Positions 1-7,731 of a DNA stretch of 35,314 nt are shown here, piece by piece. The stretch lies in NCBI GenBank assembly GCA_023428065.1, contig JAEYZI010000075.1:1-35314 (forward strand), in the 5' to 3' direction. The notes beneath the pieces are model-generated. The model ran no database searches. It was not told the DNA's origin and saw only the letters and a program-made list of their open reading frames with translations. How positions within the stretch are numbered: position 1 is the first letter of the stretch; the number at the start of each line of letters is the position of its first letter. The DNA comes from Actinomycetes bacterium. Its GTDB lineage: Bacteria > Actinomycetota > Actinomycetes > Actinomycetales > Microbacteriaceae. The position numbers and the translations under genes were made by a program.

Positions 1-196
1 TGACCGCCTGCGTCGGGTTCATGATGCGCGTGTAGATGTTGCCGAACTCGGCGAGCGCGAAGAGGTTCTTCGCGTGGTCGGCGTTGTTGAAGACGTACGA
101 CGTGGTCTTGTAGATCGGCGTCGCGCGCGCGTTGGTGACCGGATCCGGTGCCGCGCCGGCGTGGATCTGCAGGGTCTCGAACTTCCAGTCCGACAT
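1..196 (-). CDS. metY: O-acetylhomoserine sulfhydrylase (partial, N-terminus only)
   Basis: Only the first 65 codons are in the window; the gene runs off the left edge. The visible start reads MSDWKFETLQIHAGAAPDP, followed by ATPIYKTTSYVF and FGNIYTRIMNPT, the conserved N-terminal pattern of the MetY branch of the Cys/Met-metabolism PLP enzymes. The family is known to make homocysteine from O-acetylhomoserine and sulfide in the cytoplasm. The ATG is preceded by GAGGAG at good spacing, and a promoter lies upstream. The PLP lysine is outside the window. A related cystathionine gamma-synthase is less likely given the TLQIHAG and TTSYVFNN pattern. Confidence 0.93.
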   Translation of the reverse strand, partial: MSDWKFETLQIHAGAAPDPVTNARATPIYKTTSYVFNNADHAKNLFALAEFGNIYTRIMNPTQAV

Positions 197-246
197 GGTT
201 CGCTCCTCGTTCGGGTCCACGGGCTCGGTGCATGCCCGTTCGCCGA

Positions 247-275
247 ACGTTACGGGCGCCGGGCGCGCGCGGCAA
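247..275 (-). promoter_or_regulatory. Promoter of metY
   Basis: On the minus strand there is TTGCCG (270-275), a 17-bp spacer and TAACGT (247-252). The predicted transcript start near 240 gives a leader of about 45 nt containing the GAGGAG ribosome site of metY. It is the best-looking -35/-10 pair in the first kilobase. Inferred from sequence only. Confidence 0.5.
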
Positions 276-355
276 TCCGGGACGAAACGCCACGTCATAT
301 CCGCGGGTTCGGATGCCGCGAGGGCGGACTAGCGTGGAGCGCAGAAGAGATCCAG

Positions 356-1825
356 ATGACCGACCCAGGCGGCGTGGCAGTCCGACCATCGCGTTCGCGA
401 TGGCTCGCTCTCGCCGTGCTCATCCTCGGGGTCTCGATGGGCATGCTCGACGCGACGATCGTCAACGTCGCCCTCCCGACCCTGGATGCGAGCATCCACG
501 CGAACGAGGCGACCCTCTCCTGGATCGTCTCCGGATACGCGCTCGCCTACGGCCTCGTGCTCATCCCCGCCGGGCGCATCGGCGACCGCTACGGCCACAA
601 ATGGGTCTTCATCGTCGGCGTCTTCGGTTTCACGCTCTCGAGCCTCGCGTGCGGGCTCTCCGAGGACGGAACGGCACTCGTCGTGGCGCGTGTCACGCAG
701 GGTCTCTTCGGAGGCCTCTTCTATCCGCCCGTGACCGCGCTCATCCAGCTGCTGTTCTCGGGGCGCGACCGCGGCAGGGCGTTCGCCGTGATGGGCGCCG
801 CCATCGGCGTGCCGACGGCGCTCGGCCCGATCGTGGGCGGGCTCCTCATCGAGTGGCTCGGCGATGCGGACGGCTGGCGCTCGATCTTCTTCGTCAACCT
901 GCCGATCGGCGTCGTCGTCGTGATCGCCGCCGTGGTCTTCCTGCCGGGCGGGGCGGAGGGCCGAGCGGCGCACGGTGCGGACGTGCTCGGCTTCGCGCTC
1001 CTCGCGACCGGGCTCGTCGCGATCCTCGTGCCGCTCATCGAGGGCCAGGACCTCGGGTGGCCGCTCTGGACCTGGCTGTCGCTCGCCGGGGGCGCCGTGC
1101 TCCTCGTGCTCTTCGCCATGTGGGAGCTCACCCTCGCGCGCCGGGGTCGTACGACGCCGCTCGTGCCGCCGCGCCTGTTCAGCCATGCCGCGTTCACGGG
1201 CGGCGTCGTGCTCGCGCTCGTCTACTTCGCCGCCTTCACGAGCATCTTCTTCACGATCTCGCTCCTGTGGCAGACGGGTCTCGGCCACACCGCGCTCGAG
1301 TCCGGTCTCGTCTCGATCCCCTTCGCGCTCGGGTCGATCGCGGGCGCCTCGCTGAGCGCCCGGGCGGCTTCCCGGCTCGGGCGCACCGCTCTCGCCATAG
1401 GAACCGGCCTCGTGGCGGCGGGGCTCACCGCGGTGTGGGTCGTGCTGCTCGTCGTCCCGGCGGTCGAGCTCAGCAACTGGCAGCTCGTCGCGCCGCTCGC
1501 GGTCGCGGGCATCGGCTCGGGGCTCTTCATCGCCCCCAACGCGCAGTTCGTGGTCGCGACGGTGGATCGGTCCGAGGCGGGGGCGGCGTCGGGGGTGATC
1601 GGCACGATGCAGCGCATCGGCTCGGCGATCGGCATCGCGGTCATCGGGTCGGTGCTCTTCGGCACGCTCGACGTCGCGAAGCCGACGGACCTCGCGCCTG
1701 CCTTCGCGGCGTCCGCGGGCCACGCGATGCTCGTCTCGGCGATCTTCGCGGTGTGCGCGTTCGCGCTCGTGTTCGTGCTTCCGAAGCAGGTCGACCGGGA
1801 CGACAACGTCCTTCCCACCGCGTGA
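356..1825 (+). CDS. MFS transporter, DHA2 (14-TM drug/H+ antiporter) family
   Basis: A 489-residue inner-membrane protein. LDATIVNVALPTL near residues 24-36 is the DHA2 first-helix motif; GRIGDRYGHKW near residue 75 is MFS motif A in the loop between helices 2 and 3; the segment around GPIVGGLLIEW is motif C of antiporters. Family members export drugs or other small molecules using the proton gradient; the substrate cannot be read from sequence. I chose the ATG at 356 because hydrophobic sequence begins about 15 residues later, AGAAGAG precedes it, and a TAGCGT -10 at 330-335 would put the transcript start downstream of any earlier start. Transcribed divergently from metY. It ends 15 nt from the convergent acyltransferase gene. 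Confidence 0.9.
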   Translation: MTDPGGVAVRPSRSRWLALAVLILGVSMGMLDATIVNVALPTLDASIHANEATLSWIVSGYALAYGLVLIPAGRIGDRYGHKWVFIVGVFGFTLSSLACGLSEDGTALVVARVTQGLFGGLFYPPVTALIQLLFSGRDRGRAFAVMGAAIGVPTALGPIVGGLLIEWLGDADGWRSIFFVNLPIGVVVVIAAVVFLPGGAEGRAAHGADVLGFALLATGLVAILVPLIEGQDLGWPLWTWLSLAGGAVLLVLFAMWELTLARRGRTTPLVPPRLFSHAAFTGGVVLALVYFAAFTSIFFTISLLWQTGLGHTALESGLVSIPFALGSIAGASLSARAASRLGRTALAIGTGLVAAGLTAVWVVLLVVPAVELSNWQLVAPLAVAGIGSGLFIAPNAQFVVATVDRSEAGAASGVIGTMQRIGSAIGIAVIGSVLFGTLDVAKPTDLAPAFAASAGHAMLVSAIFAVCAFALVFVLPKQVDRDDNVLPTA

Positions 1826-1840
1826 GGGGGCCCGGCGGAC

Positions 1841-2950
1841 TCAGCCGGTGCGGCGCGCCCCCGTCGGGTCGGTGCGGGATGCTGCCGGGGGGCGGTCGTC
1901 GGGATCCGCGAACAGCCAGCGCGGCTTCGGCTCGATGAGCGGCCGGAACACCTTCCGCACCCACGGGCTCGAGAGCGCCACGGAGATCGCGAGCGACGCG
2001 AAGACCATCGTCAGGAGCCACACCGCCGAGGCGTGGTCGTCCTTGAGGACGCCGGACTCGCGGATCGGGTAGAGCACGAACGAGTGCAGCAGGTAGACGT
2101 ACATGGTGGCCTGCCCGAATCCCGTGAAGAAGGTCGCCCGGCGCGGGATGAGCACGAAGAAGGCGGCGCTCAGCAGCACGGCGAGGCCGATGAGGCCGAG
2201 CCGCAGGAGACCCGCCCACCACACGGGCTCGCCGAGCGCCTGGTACGAGTCGTCGTAGAAGAACCAGAACCTCAGGTCGAACTCGCGGAACGGCTGGATG
2301 CTCGCGAGCACGACCGCGATCCATCCGCCGAGCACGGCTGCGGCGAGAGCCCGCACGCCCCACACCGCGGGCGACGGCAGGTGCCGCCACCGGTCGACGA
2401 GGGTCCAGTCGCGCAGCTTCCACCCGAGCACGAAGAACGGCAGGATGCCGATCGCCCGCGACAGCGAGAACGTCGAGTCGACGTTCGAGAAGTACCCGAC
2501 CGAGACGGAGGCGACGACCGCCCAGAGGAGCGGCCAGCGCAGGAGCGCGAGGTAGGGCAGCACGACGCGGAAGATGGCGAGCGCGAGCAGGAACCACAGC
2601 GTCCAGTGCGGTTCCGTGGGATTGAAGACGTTCTTGCCCTCGACGACCCACTGCACGAGCGACCAGATGCCCTGCATGATCACGTAGGGGAGAACGAAGT
2701 CGGTGATGATGCGGCGCATCTGCCGCATTCCGGGGGGCGAGGCCTTCGAGAAGTACCCGGACACGATCGCGAACGCGGGCATGTGGAAGGCGTAGATGAA
2801 GAGGTAGAGAGCGAGCGCGTTGTCGGAGTCGCTCGTCTGCCGCTGGATCGCGTGACCCATCACGACGAGCACGATGCACGCGAAGCGGGCGTTGTCCCAG
2901 AACGGCACCCGGACGCGCGGCCTCGTCGACACGGGCGCGGTGACGGTCAT
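1841..2950 (-). CDS. Membrane acyltransferase (acyltransferase 3 / fucose 4-O-acetylase-like)
   Basis: A 369-residue polytopic protein. The N-terminal VPFWDNARFACIVLVVMGH fits the acyltransferase-3 family, where an Arg and a His in the first helices are important. Further hydrophobic segments continue to about residue 345, including YLFIYAFHMPAFAIVSGYF, then a polar tail. Family members transfer acetyl or other acyl groups to exported carbohydrates or lipids on the membrane; the acceptor is unknown here. The ATG at 2950 is chosen over upstream in-frame starts because a TACGCT -10 ends 6 nt before it (leaderless pattern) and earlier starts would run into the divergent dehydrogenase gene. No glycan locus lies next to it. 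Confidence 0.85.
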   Translation of the reverse strand: MTVTAPVSTRPRVRVPFWDNARFACIVLVVMGHAIQRQTSDSDNALALYLFIYAFHMPAFAIVSGYFSKASPPGMRQMRRIITDFVLPYVIMQGIWSLVQWVVEGKNVFNPTEPHWTLWFLLALAIFRVVLPYLALLRWPLLWAVVASVSVGYFSNVDSTFSLSRAIGILPFFVLGWKLRDWTLVDRWRHLPSPAVWGVRALAAAVLGGWIAVVLASIQPFREFDLRFWFFYDDSYQALGEPVWWAGLLRLGLIGLAVLLSAAFFVLIPRRATFFTGFGQATMYVYLLHSFVLYPIRESGVLKDDHASAVWLLTMVFASLAISVALSSPWVRKVFRPLIEPKPRWLFADPDDRPPAASRTDPTGARRTG

Positions 2951-2956
2951 CCGTCC

Positions 2957-2979
2957 AGCGTAGGCCGCGCCGGTAGCGT
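2957..2979. promoter_or_regulatory. Divergent leaderless promoters (acyltransferase / SDR)
   Basis: The 35-bp gap holds two -10 boxes facing outward. TACGCT on the minus strand (2957-2962) ends 6 nt before the ATG at 2950. TAGCGT on the plus strand (2974-2979) ends 6 nt before the ATG at 2986. Each promoter's -35 region must lie in the other gene's transcript start area, so the two may interfere. No Shine-Dalgarno precedes either gene. Confidence 0.55.
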
Positions 2980-2985
2980 TGCCCC

Positions 2986-3756
2986 ATGGCATATCGCGTG
3001 GTCGTGACGGGGGCGAGCTCGGGCATCGGGGAGGCGACGGCGCGGCTGTTCGCCGCGCACGGCTGGGACGTGATCGGCGTCGCACGCCGCGCCGAGCGAC
3101 TGCGGGCACTCGCGGCCGAGGGGGTGCTCACGCCCCTCGTCGCCGACGTGACCGACGCGGACGACGTCGCGCGGGTGCGCGCCGAGGTGGAGGCGGGCGG
3201 CGCACTGCACGCGCTCGTCAACAACGCGGGCGGCGCCGTCGGCACGGAGAGCGTCGAGAACGCGGTCGTCGACGACTGGCGAGCGATGTTCGAGGTCAAC
3301 GTGCTCGGCACCCAGCGGATGACCGCTGCACTGCTCCCGGCGCTCCGTACGGGCGCGCTCGAGCGCGGATCGGGCGACATCGTCGCGGTCACCTCGATCG
3401 CGGGACACACCGTCTATCCCGGCGGCGGCGGGTACAACGCGGCCAAGCACGCCCAGCATGCCCTCATGGCCGTGCTGCGGCTTGAGCTCGGCGGGGAACC
3501 GCTGCGGGTCATCGAGATCGCGCCCGGCATGGTCAGGACGGACTTCTCGCTCGTGCGCTATCGCGGCGATCAGGCGGCCGCCGACGCCGTCTACGCGGGC
3601 GTCGAGCATCCGCTGCGCGCCGAGGACATCGCGGAGACGATCGTGCACGCCGTCGAGCTGCCGAGCCACGTCGATCTCGACCTCGTGGTCGTCAAGCCCG
3701 TCGCACAGTCCGCCGTGCGCACCATCCACACGGGCCCGCTCACCCCGCGGGGCTGA
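2986..3756 (+). CDS. Short-chain dehydrogenase/reductase (SDR) family oxidoreductase
   Basis: A 256-residue classical SDR. It shows the Rossmann glycine motif TGASSGIG at residues 8-15, NNAGG near residue 79, catalytic Ser near residue 137 in VTSIAG, and Tyr150/Lys154 in YNAAK. Family members reduce or oxidise alcohol/carbonyl groups with NAD(P)(H). An ARRAER segment after the second strand hints at NADP(H) preference. The substrate is not evident. The ATG has no ribosome site but follows a TAGCGT -10 by 6 nt. The stop lies 3 nt from the stop of the convergent MFS gene. Confidence 0.92.
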   Translation: MAYRVVVTGASSGIGEATARLFAAHGWDVIGVARRAERLRALAAEGVLTPLVADVTDADDVARVRAEVEAGGALHALVNNAGGAVGTESVENAVVDDWRAMFEVNVLGTQRMTAALLPALRTGALERGSGDIVAVTSIAGHTVYPGGGGYNAAKHAQHALMAVLRLELGGEPLRVIEIAPGMVRTDFSLVRYRGDQAAADAVYAGVEHPLRAEDIAETIVHAVELPSHVDLDLVVVKPVAQSAVRTIHTGPLTPRG

Positions 3757-3759
3757 GGC

Positions 3760-5253
3760 TCACCCCTCGGCCGAGACCGCCGGGAGCAGGTCCTCCTCGA
3801 CGTCCGCGAAGGCGAGCTTGGGCACGAAGAACAGCAGCACCATCGCCACGAGCGCGCCGACGCCGCAGATCGCCCACACGGTCGCATAGCCGGCGAGCGG
3901 TGCGACGGTCGTCTCGACCGCGCCGGCCGCCGCCGAGACGAGCACGACGCCGAAGACCGCCGACGCGAAGGCGCCCCCGATCGTCTTCGTCGTGTTCGTC
4001 ATCCCGGATGCGACGCCGGTCTGGCCCACGGGCGCCGCGGCGGCCGCCGCCGCGGGGAGGGCGGCGACGAGCGCCCCCGAGCCGAGGCCCGCGACGACCA
4101 TGTTGGTCACGACCTGCCACACCTCGAGGTGGAACGGCAGGAACGCGAGGTAGCCGACGGCGACGAACGCCGTCGCCACGATGAGCGCGAGGCGTGGTGC
4201 GACGCGGCGGGATGCCGCCGAGAACAGCAGGGCCCCCACGATCATCGCCACGAGATAGGCGCCGACGAGGTAGGAGCGCGTGTCTTCGTCGAGCCCGAGG
4301 CCGTAGCCGTGCACGGCCGGATCGGTCGCCGCGTAGGTGAGCAGGGGCGCCTGCGCGCCGAGCACGCTGATGCCGAAGAGCCCCGCCGTCACGAGCACGG
4401 GCCACATCGCGGGCTGGCGCATGACGCGCAGGTCGATCGCGGGGTCGGGGTGGCGCAGCTCCCAGCGCGCGAAGGCGACGAGCACGAGGCAGCCCACGAG
4501 GATCGCGGCCACGAGCACGACGACCCGCGTCGCCATCGGCACGTCGAGGTCGCCGACGCGAGCGACGCGCAGGAAGACGAGGCCCGCGGTGATCGTGAGG
4601 AGCCCCGCCGTGAGCAGCGCGAAGCCCACGCCGTCGAGGCTGCGGCGCCCCTGCGGGACCGATTCGGGCACCCCGAACAGGATCGCGAAGAAGGCGAGGC
4701 TCACGATGATCGCCGGGACGAAGAGGGTGAGGGTGAGGTCGCCCCCGACGGCCGAGAGCACTCGGCTCGCGCCGAGCGCGCCGATGATGGCGCCCGCCTC
4801 GAGCGCGACCACGAGGAAGCCCGCCGCTCGCCGCGTCTGCGCGCGCCCCGAACCGGAGCGGCGTCCGCGGTCGAAGATGAGGGCCACCTCGAGCGGCAGC
4901 CAGACCACGTAGAAGGCCTGCAGCGACCACGCGAGCAGGAAGGTCGTGAAGTCGCCCGCGACGGCGAGCCACCACGAGGCGCCCGCCGTGAGCGCGGTCG
5001 TGATGAGCAGCATCCGCTTGTGCCCGTACATGTCGCCGAGCTTCGCGAAGATCGGCACGACGATCGCCGAGAGCAGCAGCTGCGCGGCCTCGAACCAGTT
5101 GAAGTCGCCGTCGTGGATGCCGAGGTGGCGCACGATGTTCGGGATGAGCGGGACGTAGAAGCCCTGCAGGATGCCGCTCGTGAGCTCGACGAGGATCAGG
5201 AAGCCAACGAGGGAGAAGGTGATCGCAGAGGCGCTGCGGGCTCGGGTCGCCAT
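3760..5253 (-). CDS. MFS transporter, DHA2-like
   Basis: A 497-residue polytopic protein with about 14 hydrophobic segments. GDMYGHKRM near residue 73 is MFS motif A, and QTGVASGMTNTTKTIGGA near residue 420 is a conserved late-helix pattern of drug-type DHA2 permeases. Export of a small molecule by proton exchange is the family role; substrate unknown. An alanine run precedes this motif, probably helix filler. The ATG at 5253 follows a minus-strand TAGCAT -10 by 6 nt with no Shine-Dalgarno, so the mRNA is probably leaderless. It is only loosely similar to the MFS gene at 356-1825, so the two are not a recent duplication. Confidence 0.88.
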   Translation of the reverse strand: MATRARSASAITFSLVGFLILVELTSGILQGFYVPLIPNIVRHLGIHDGDFNWFEAAQLLLSAIVVPIFAKLGDMYGHKRMLLITTALTAGASWWLAVAGDFTTFLLAWSLQAFYVVWLPLEVALIFDRGRRSGSGRAQTRRAAGFLVVALEAGAIIGALGASRVLSAVGGDLTLTLFVPAIIVSLAFFAILFGVPESVPQGRRSLDGVGFALLTAGLLTITAGLVFLRVARVGDLDVPMATRVVVLVAAILVGCLVLVAFARWELRHPDPAIDLRVMRQPAMWPVLVTAGLFGISVLGAQAPLLTYAATDPAVHGYGLGLDEDTRSYLVGAYLVAMIVGALLFSAASRRVAPRLALIVATAFVAVGYLAFLPFHLEVWQVVTNMVVAGLGSGALVAALPAAAAAAAPVGQTGVASGMTNTTKTIGGAFASAVFGVVLVSAAAGAVETTVAPLAGYATVWAICGVGALVAMVLLFFVPKLAFADVEEDLLPAVSAEG

Positions 5254-5259
5254 GATCGG

Positions 5260-5288
5260 ATGCTAGACCGCGGTCGTCTCGCTACCGT
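5260..5288. promoter_or_regulatory. Divergent leaderless promoters (MFS / S51 peptidase leader)
   Basis: On the minus strand TAGCAT (5260-5265) ends 6 nt before the MFS ATG. On the plus strand TACCGT (5283-5288) ends 6 nt before the ATG at 5295, which opens a 9-codon mini-ORF. Both fit the TANNNT leaderless pattern seen elsewhere in the window. Confidence 0.55.
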
Positions 5289-5294
5289 GGAGGC

Positions 5295-5324
5295 ATGGCC
5301 GAAGCCGAGAGCGGGACCCCGTGA
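5295..5324 (+). CDS. Leaderless mini-ORF overlapping the S51 peptidase start
   Basis: This 9-codon frame encodes MAEAESGTP. Its ATG sits 6 nt after a TACCGT -10, and its TGA overlaps the GTG of the next gene (GTGA). The next gene has only a weak GAGAGCGGGA before its start, so it probably depends on ribosomes finishing this leader. One missing base in the CCCC run just before the stop would instead fuse the two frames, so a sequencing error must be excluded. The peptide itself resembles nothing I know. Confidence 0.4.
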   Translation: MAEAESGTP

Positions 5325-6046
5325 GCGTCCACCTCGTGGGGGGCGGGTGGTCGCCCGACGGCGATCCGGAGGTCACCTCCGCATTCCTCGCCGAGGCTGC
5401 GGCGCGCGCGGCGGGGAGCGGCCGGGTGGTCCCGCGCATCGGCGTGCTCATCGTCGTCGACCGGGACACGCCCTCGGCCGAGTACCGCACCGGCTATCCG
5501 GAGTCGCTGCGTCTCGTCGCGGCCTGCGAACCCGTCGTCTCCGTCGTGTCGTCGGGGGAGGTGTTCCCCGCGAGCGTGCTGACCGACGTCGACGCGCTCG
5601 TCGTCGCGGGCGGCCTCACGCCCGCCTACCTCGCGGCGGTCGACGAGCTCGTCGAGGAGATCCGTCTGCTCGTCGCCGACGGCCTTCCGTATCTCGGCTT
5701 CTCCGCGGGCGCCATGATCGCCGCGGACCGCGCGATCGTCGGCGGATGGCGCATCAACGGCATCGCCGTCTGCCCCGAGGAGACGTCCGAGGACCTCGAC
5801 GAGGTGACCGTCGTCGAGGGGCTCGGCCTCGTCGACCTCGCGGTCGACGTGCACGCGGCGCAGTGGGGCACCCTGAGCCGTCTCGTCGCGGCGACGGAGG
5901 CGGGCCTCGTCGACGGCGGCGTCGCGATCGACGAGGGCACCGTGCTCGTCGTCGGCGACGAGGGGTTCGGGGTGTCCGGCACGGGCAGCGTGTGGCGCGT
6001 GCTCGACGACCCGGCGGGTGTCATCGTGGGCACGCTCGGCGCATGA
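5321..6046 (+). CDS. Type 1 glutamine amidotransferase-like / peptidase S51 family protein
   Basis: A 241-residue cytoplasmic protein. GFSAGAMI near residues 127-134 is the nucleophile elbow of the S51 family (PepE/cyanophycinase), with the catalytic Ser in SAG. VDVHAAQWGTLSRL near residue 180 fits the following His region. Family members cleave Asp-containing dipeptides or cyanophycin-like substrates, but this divergent member could act on something else. The start is GTG, overlapping the stop of a 9-codon mini-ORF. The stop overlaps the ATG of the uracil-DNA glycosylase gene (ATGA), so the two are probably translated together; I see no functional reason for the pairing. Confidence 0.82.
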   Translation: MSVHLVGGGWSPDGDPEVTSAFLAEAAARAAGSGRVVPRIGVLIVVDRDTPSAEYRTGYPESLRLVAACEPVVSVVSSGEVFPASVLTDVDALVVAGGLTPAYLAAVDELVEEIRLLVADGLPYLGFSAGAMIAADRAIVGGWRINGIAVCPEETSEDLDEVTVVEGLGLVDLAVDVHAAQWGTLSRLVAATEAGLVDGGVAIDEGTVLVVGDEGFGVSGTGSVWRVLDDPAGVIVGTLGA

Positions 6047-6762
6047 GCGGACCCCGGCCGCTCGCGGAGCTCGTCGACCCCGGTTGGGCGGAGGCCCTCG
6101 CGCCCGTCGCGCCGCAGGTGGCGCGGATGGGGGAGCTGCTCCGCGCCGAGGTCGCGGCGGGTCGTCCCTACCTCCCGGCGGGCGAGAACGTGCTGCGGGC
6201 CTTCACGCACCCCTTCGACGACGTGCGGGTGCTCATCGTCGGGCAGGACCCGTATCCGACGCCCGGCCACCCGATCGGGCTCTCTTTCGCGGTCGAGCGT
6301 CACGTGCGCCCGCTGCCGAGGAGCCTGCAGAACATCTACACGGAACTCGCGGACGACCTCGGCGTCGTGCCGCCCGAGCACGGAGACCTCTCCGCCTGGA
6401 GCGGCCAGGGGGTCATGCTGCTCAACCGGGTGCTCACGGTGCGCGCGGGAGCATCGGGCTCGCACCGCGGCATGGGCTGGGAGGCGGTCACGGAGCACGC
6501 CATCCGCGCTCTCGTGGCTCGGCGGCGCCCGCTCGTCGCGATCCTCTGGGGTCGCGACGCGGGCACCCTGCGCCCGCTTCTCGCCGACACGCCGGTCGTC
6601 GCGTCGGCGCATCCCAGCCCCCTCTCGGCCCGGGCGGGGTTCTTCGGCTCGCGCCCCTTCAGCCGCGCCAACGCGCTCCTCGCCGAGGCGGGCGGCGAGG
6701 CGGTCGACTGGGACCTGCGCGCCCTCGACGCCGCCGCCGCGCGCTCCGCGTCGCCCGCGTGA
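6043..6762 (+). CDS. ung: Uracil-DNA glycosylase, family 1
   Basis: A 239-residue enzyme that removes uracil from DNA at the start of base-excision repair. LIVGQDPYPTPGHPIGLSF near residues 64-82 is the water-activating motif with the catalytic Asp; GVMLLNRVLTVR and AILWGR follow, and HPSPLSA near residue 190 is the minor-groove loop with the catalytic His. The form GQDPYP, rather than GQDPYH, is usual in actinobacterial Ung as I recall it. Length is normal for the family. The ATG overlaps the upstream stop, so it is translationally coupled to the S51-like gene. Confidence 0.96.
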   Translation: MSGPRPLAELVDPGWAEALAPVAPQVARMGELLRAEVAAGRPYLPAGENVLRAFTHPFDDVRVLIVGQDPYPTPGHPIGLSFAVERHVRPLPRSLQNIYTELADDLGVVPPEHGDLSAWSGQGVMLLNRVLTVRAGASGSHRGMGWEAVTEHAIRALVARRRPLVAILWGRDAGTLRPLLADTPVVASAHPSPLSARAGFFGSRPFSRANALLAEAGGEAVDWDLRALDAAAARSASPA

Positions 6763-6784
6763 CCTCCTCCCCCTGACCTCCTCC
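6760..6784. repeat. 11-bp direct repeat behind ung
   Basis: TGACCTCCTCC occurs twice (6760-6770 and 6774-6784) with a 3-nt spacer; the first copy begins with the ung stop codon. A GGGGGAGG downstream could pair with either copy to make a GC-rich hairpin without a T tract. It may be a weak terminator or a slippage product. Confidence 0.4.
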
Positions 6785-6819
6785 GCCGCACGGGGGAGGC
6801 GGCACCGCCGAGGCGCCGA

Positions 6820-6825
6820 TACCGT
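6820..6825 (+). promoter_or_regulatory. -10 box of a leaderless ABC transporter operon
   Basis: TACCGT ends 6 nt before the ATG at 6832. The interval GGGGGC is too close to the start to act as a ribosome site, so the ATPase mRNA probably begins at or beside its start codon. Confidence 0.5.
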
Positions 6826-6831
6826 GGGGGC

Positions 6832-7731
6832 ATGCCCGGATCCGTCATCGAGATTACCTCGCTCACCAAACGCTTCGGCGGCACGACCGCCGTCGACGAC
6901 CTGACCTTCCGCGTCGAACCGGGCGTCGTCACGGGCTTCCTCGGCCCGAACGGCGCCGGCAAGACGACGACCCTGCGCTCGCTCGTCGGGCTCGTGCGGC
7001 CCACGAGCGGCACCGCGACGTTCGACGGTCGCAGCTACGCCGAGCTCGAGTCGCCGCTGCGCACGGTCGGCACGGCGCTCGAGGCGGCGAGCTTCCACCC
7101 CGGGCGCACGGGCCGCGACCACCTCCGCGTCATGGGCGCCGCCGCGGGCATCCCGACGGCGCGCGTCGACGAGGTGCTCGCGTGGGTCGGGCTCGCGGAT
7201 GCCGCACGCCGTCGCGTGGGCGGGTACTCGCTCGGCATGCGCCAGCGGCTGGGGCTCGCGGCCGCCCTGCTCGGGGACCCCGGCGTCCTCGTGCTCGACG
7301 AGCCCATCAACGGTCTCGACCCGGAGGGAATCCGCTGGATCCGCGTCTTCCTGCGCGATCTCGCGGCCGAGGGGCGCACGGTGCTCGTCTCGTCGCACCT
7401 GCTGAGCGAGGTGCAGCAGACGGTCGACCGCGTCGTCATCATCTCCCACGGGCGTCTCGCCTACGAGGGCACGCTCGACGGCCTCGAGAAGGGCGCGATC
7501 GCGCGCGTGCACGTCGACGCCCCCGACCGCGAGGCCCTCGCCCGTGCCCTGCAGGCGGCGGGCGCCCAGGTCGACGTCGCGGCCGACGGCCTGCACGTGA
7601 GCGGCCTCGACGCCGACGCCATCGGGCGGCACGCGCTCGCCGCGGGCGTGGCGCTCAGATTGCTCGTGCCGCAGCGGGAGGGACTCGAGGACGTCTTCCT
7701 CGGAATCGTCGGAGAGGGGGAGATCCGCTGA
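6832..7731 (+). CDS. ABC transporter ATP-binding protein
   Basis: A 299-residue ATPase subunit. Walker A is GPNGAGKTTT near residues 38-47, the signature is YSLGMRQRLGLA near residue 132, Walker B with its Glu is VLVLDEPINGLDPEG, and the H-loop is VSSHLLSE. The C-terminal 80 residues form the small extra domain of the bacitracin/antibiotic exporter (DrrA/BcrA-like) group. It should power the permease encoded next, with which it shares a TGATG stop/start. The substrate is unknown; antimicrobial peptides or drugs are typical for this type. Confidence 0.93.
   Translation: MPGSVIEITSLTKRFGGTTAVDDLTFRVEPGVVTGFLGPNGAGKTTTLRSLVGLVRPTSGTATFDGRSYAELESPLRTVGTALEAASFHPGRTGRDHLRVMGAAAGIPTARVDEVLAWVGLADAARRRVGGYSLGMRQRLGLAAALLGDPGVLVLDEPINGLDPEGIRWIRVFLRDLAAEGRTVLVSSHLLSEVQQTVDRVVIISHGRLAYEGTLDGLEKGAIARVHVDAPDREALARALQAAGAQVDVAADGLHVSGLDADAIGRHALAAGVALRLLVPQREGLEDVFLGIVGEGEIR

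Noticed and set aside
148..1938. Long alternative plus frame across the first MFS gene
   Set aside because: The translation is extremely Arg- and Ala-rich and has no membrane pattern; the other frame gives a clear DHA2 transporter.
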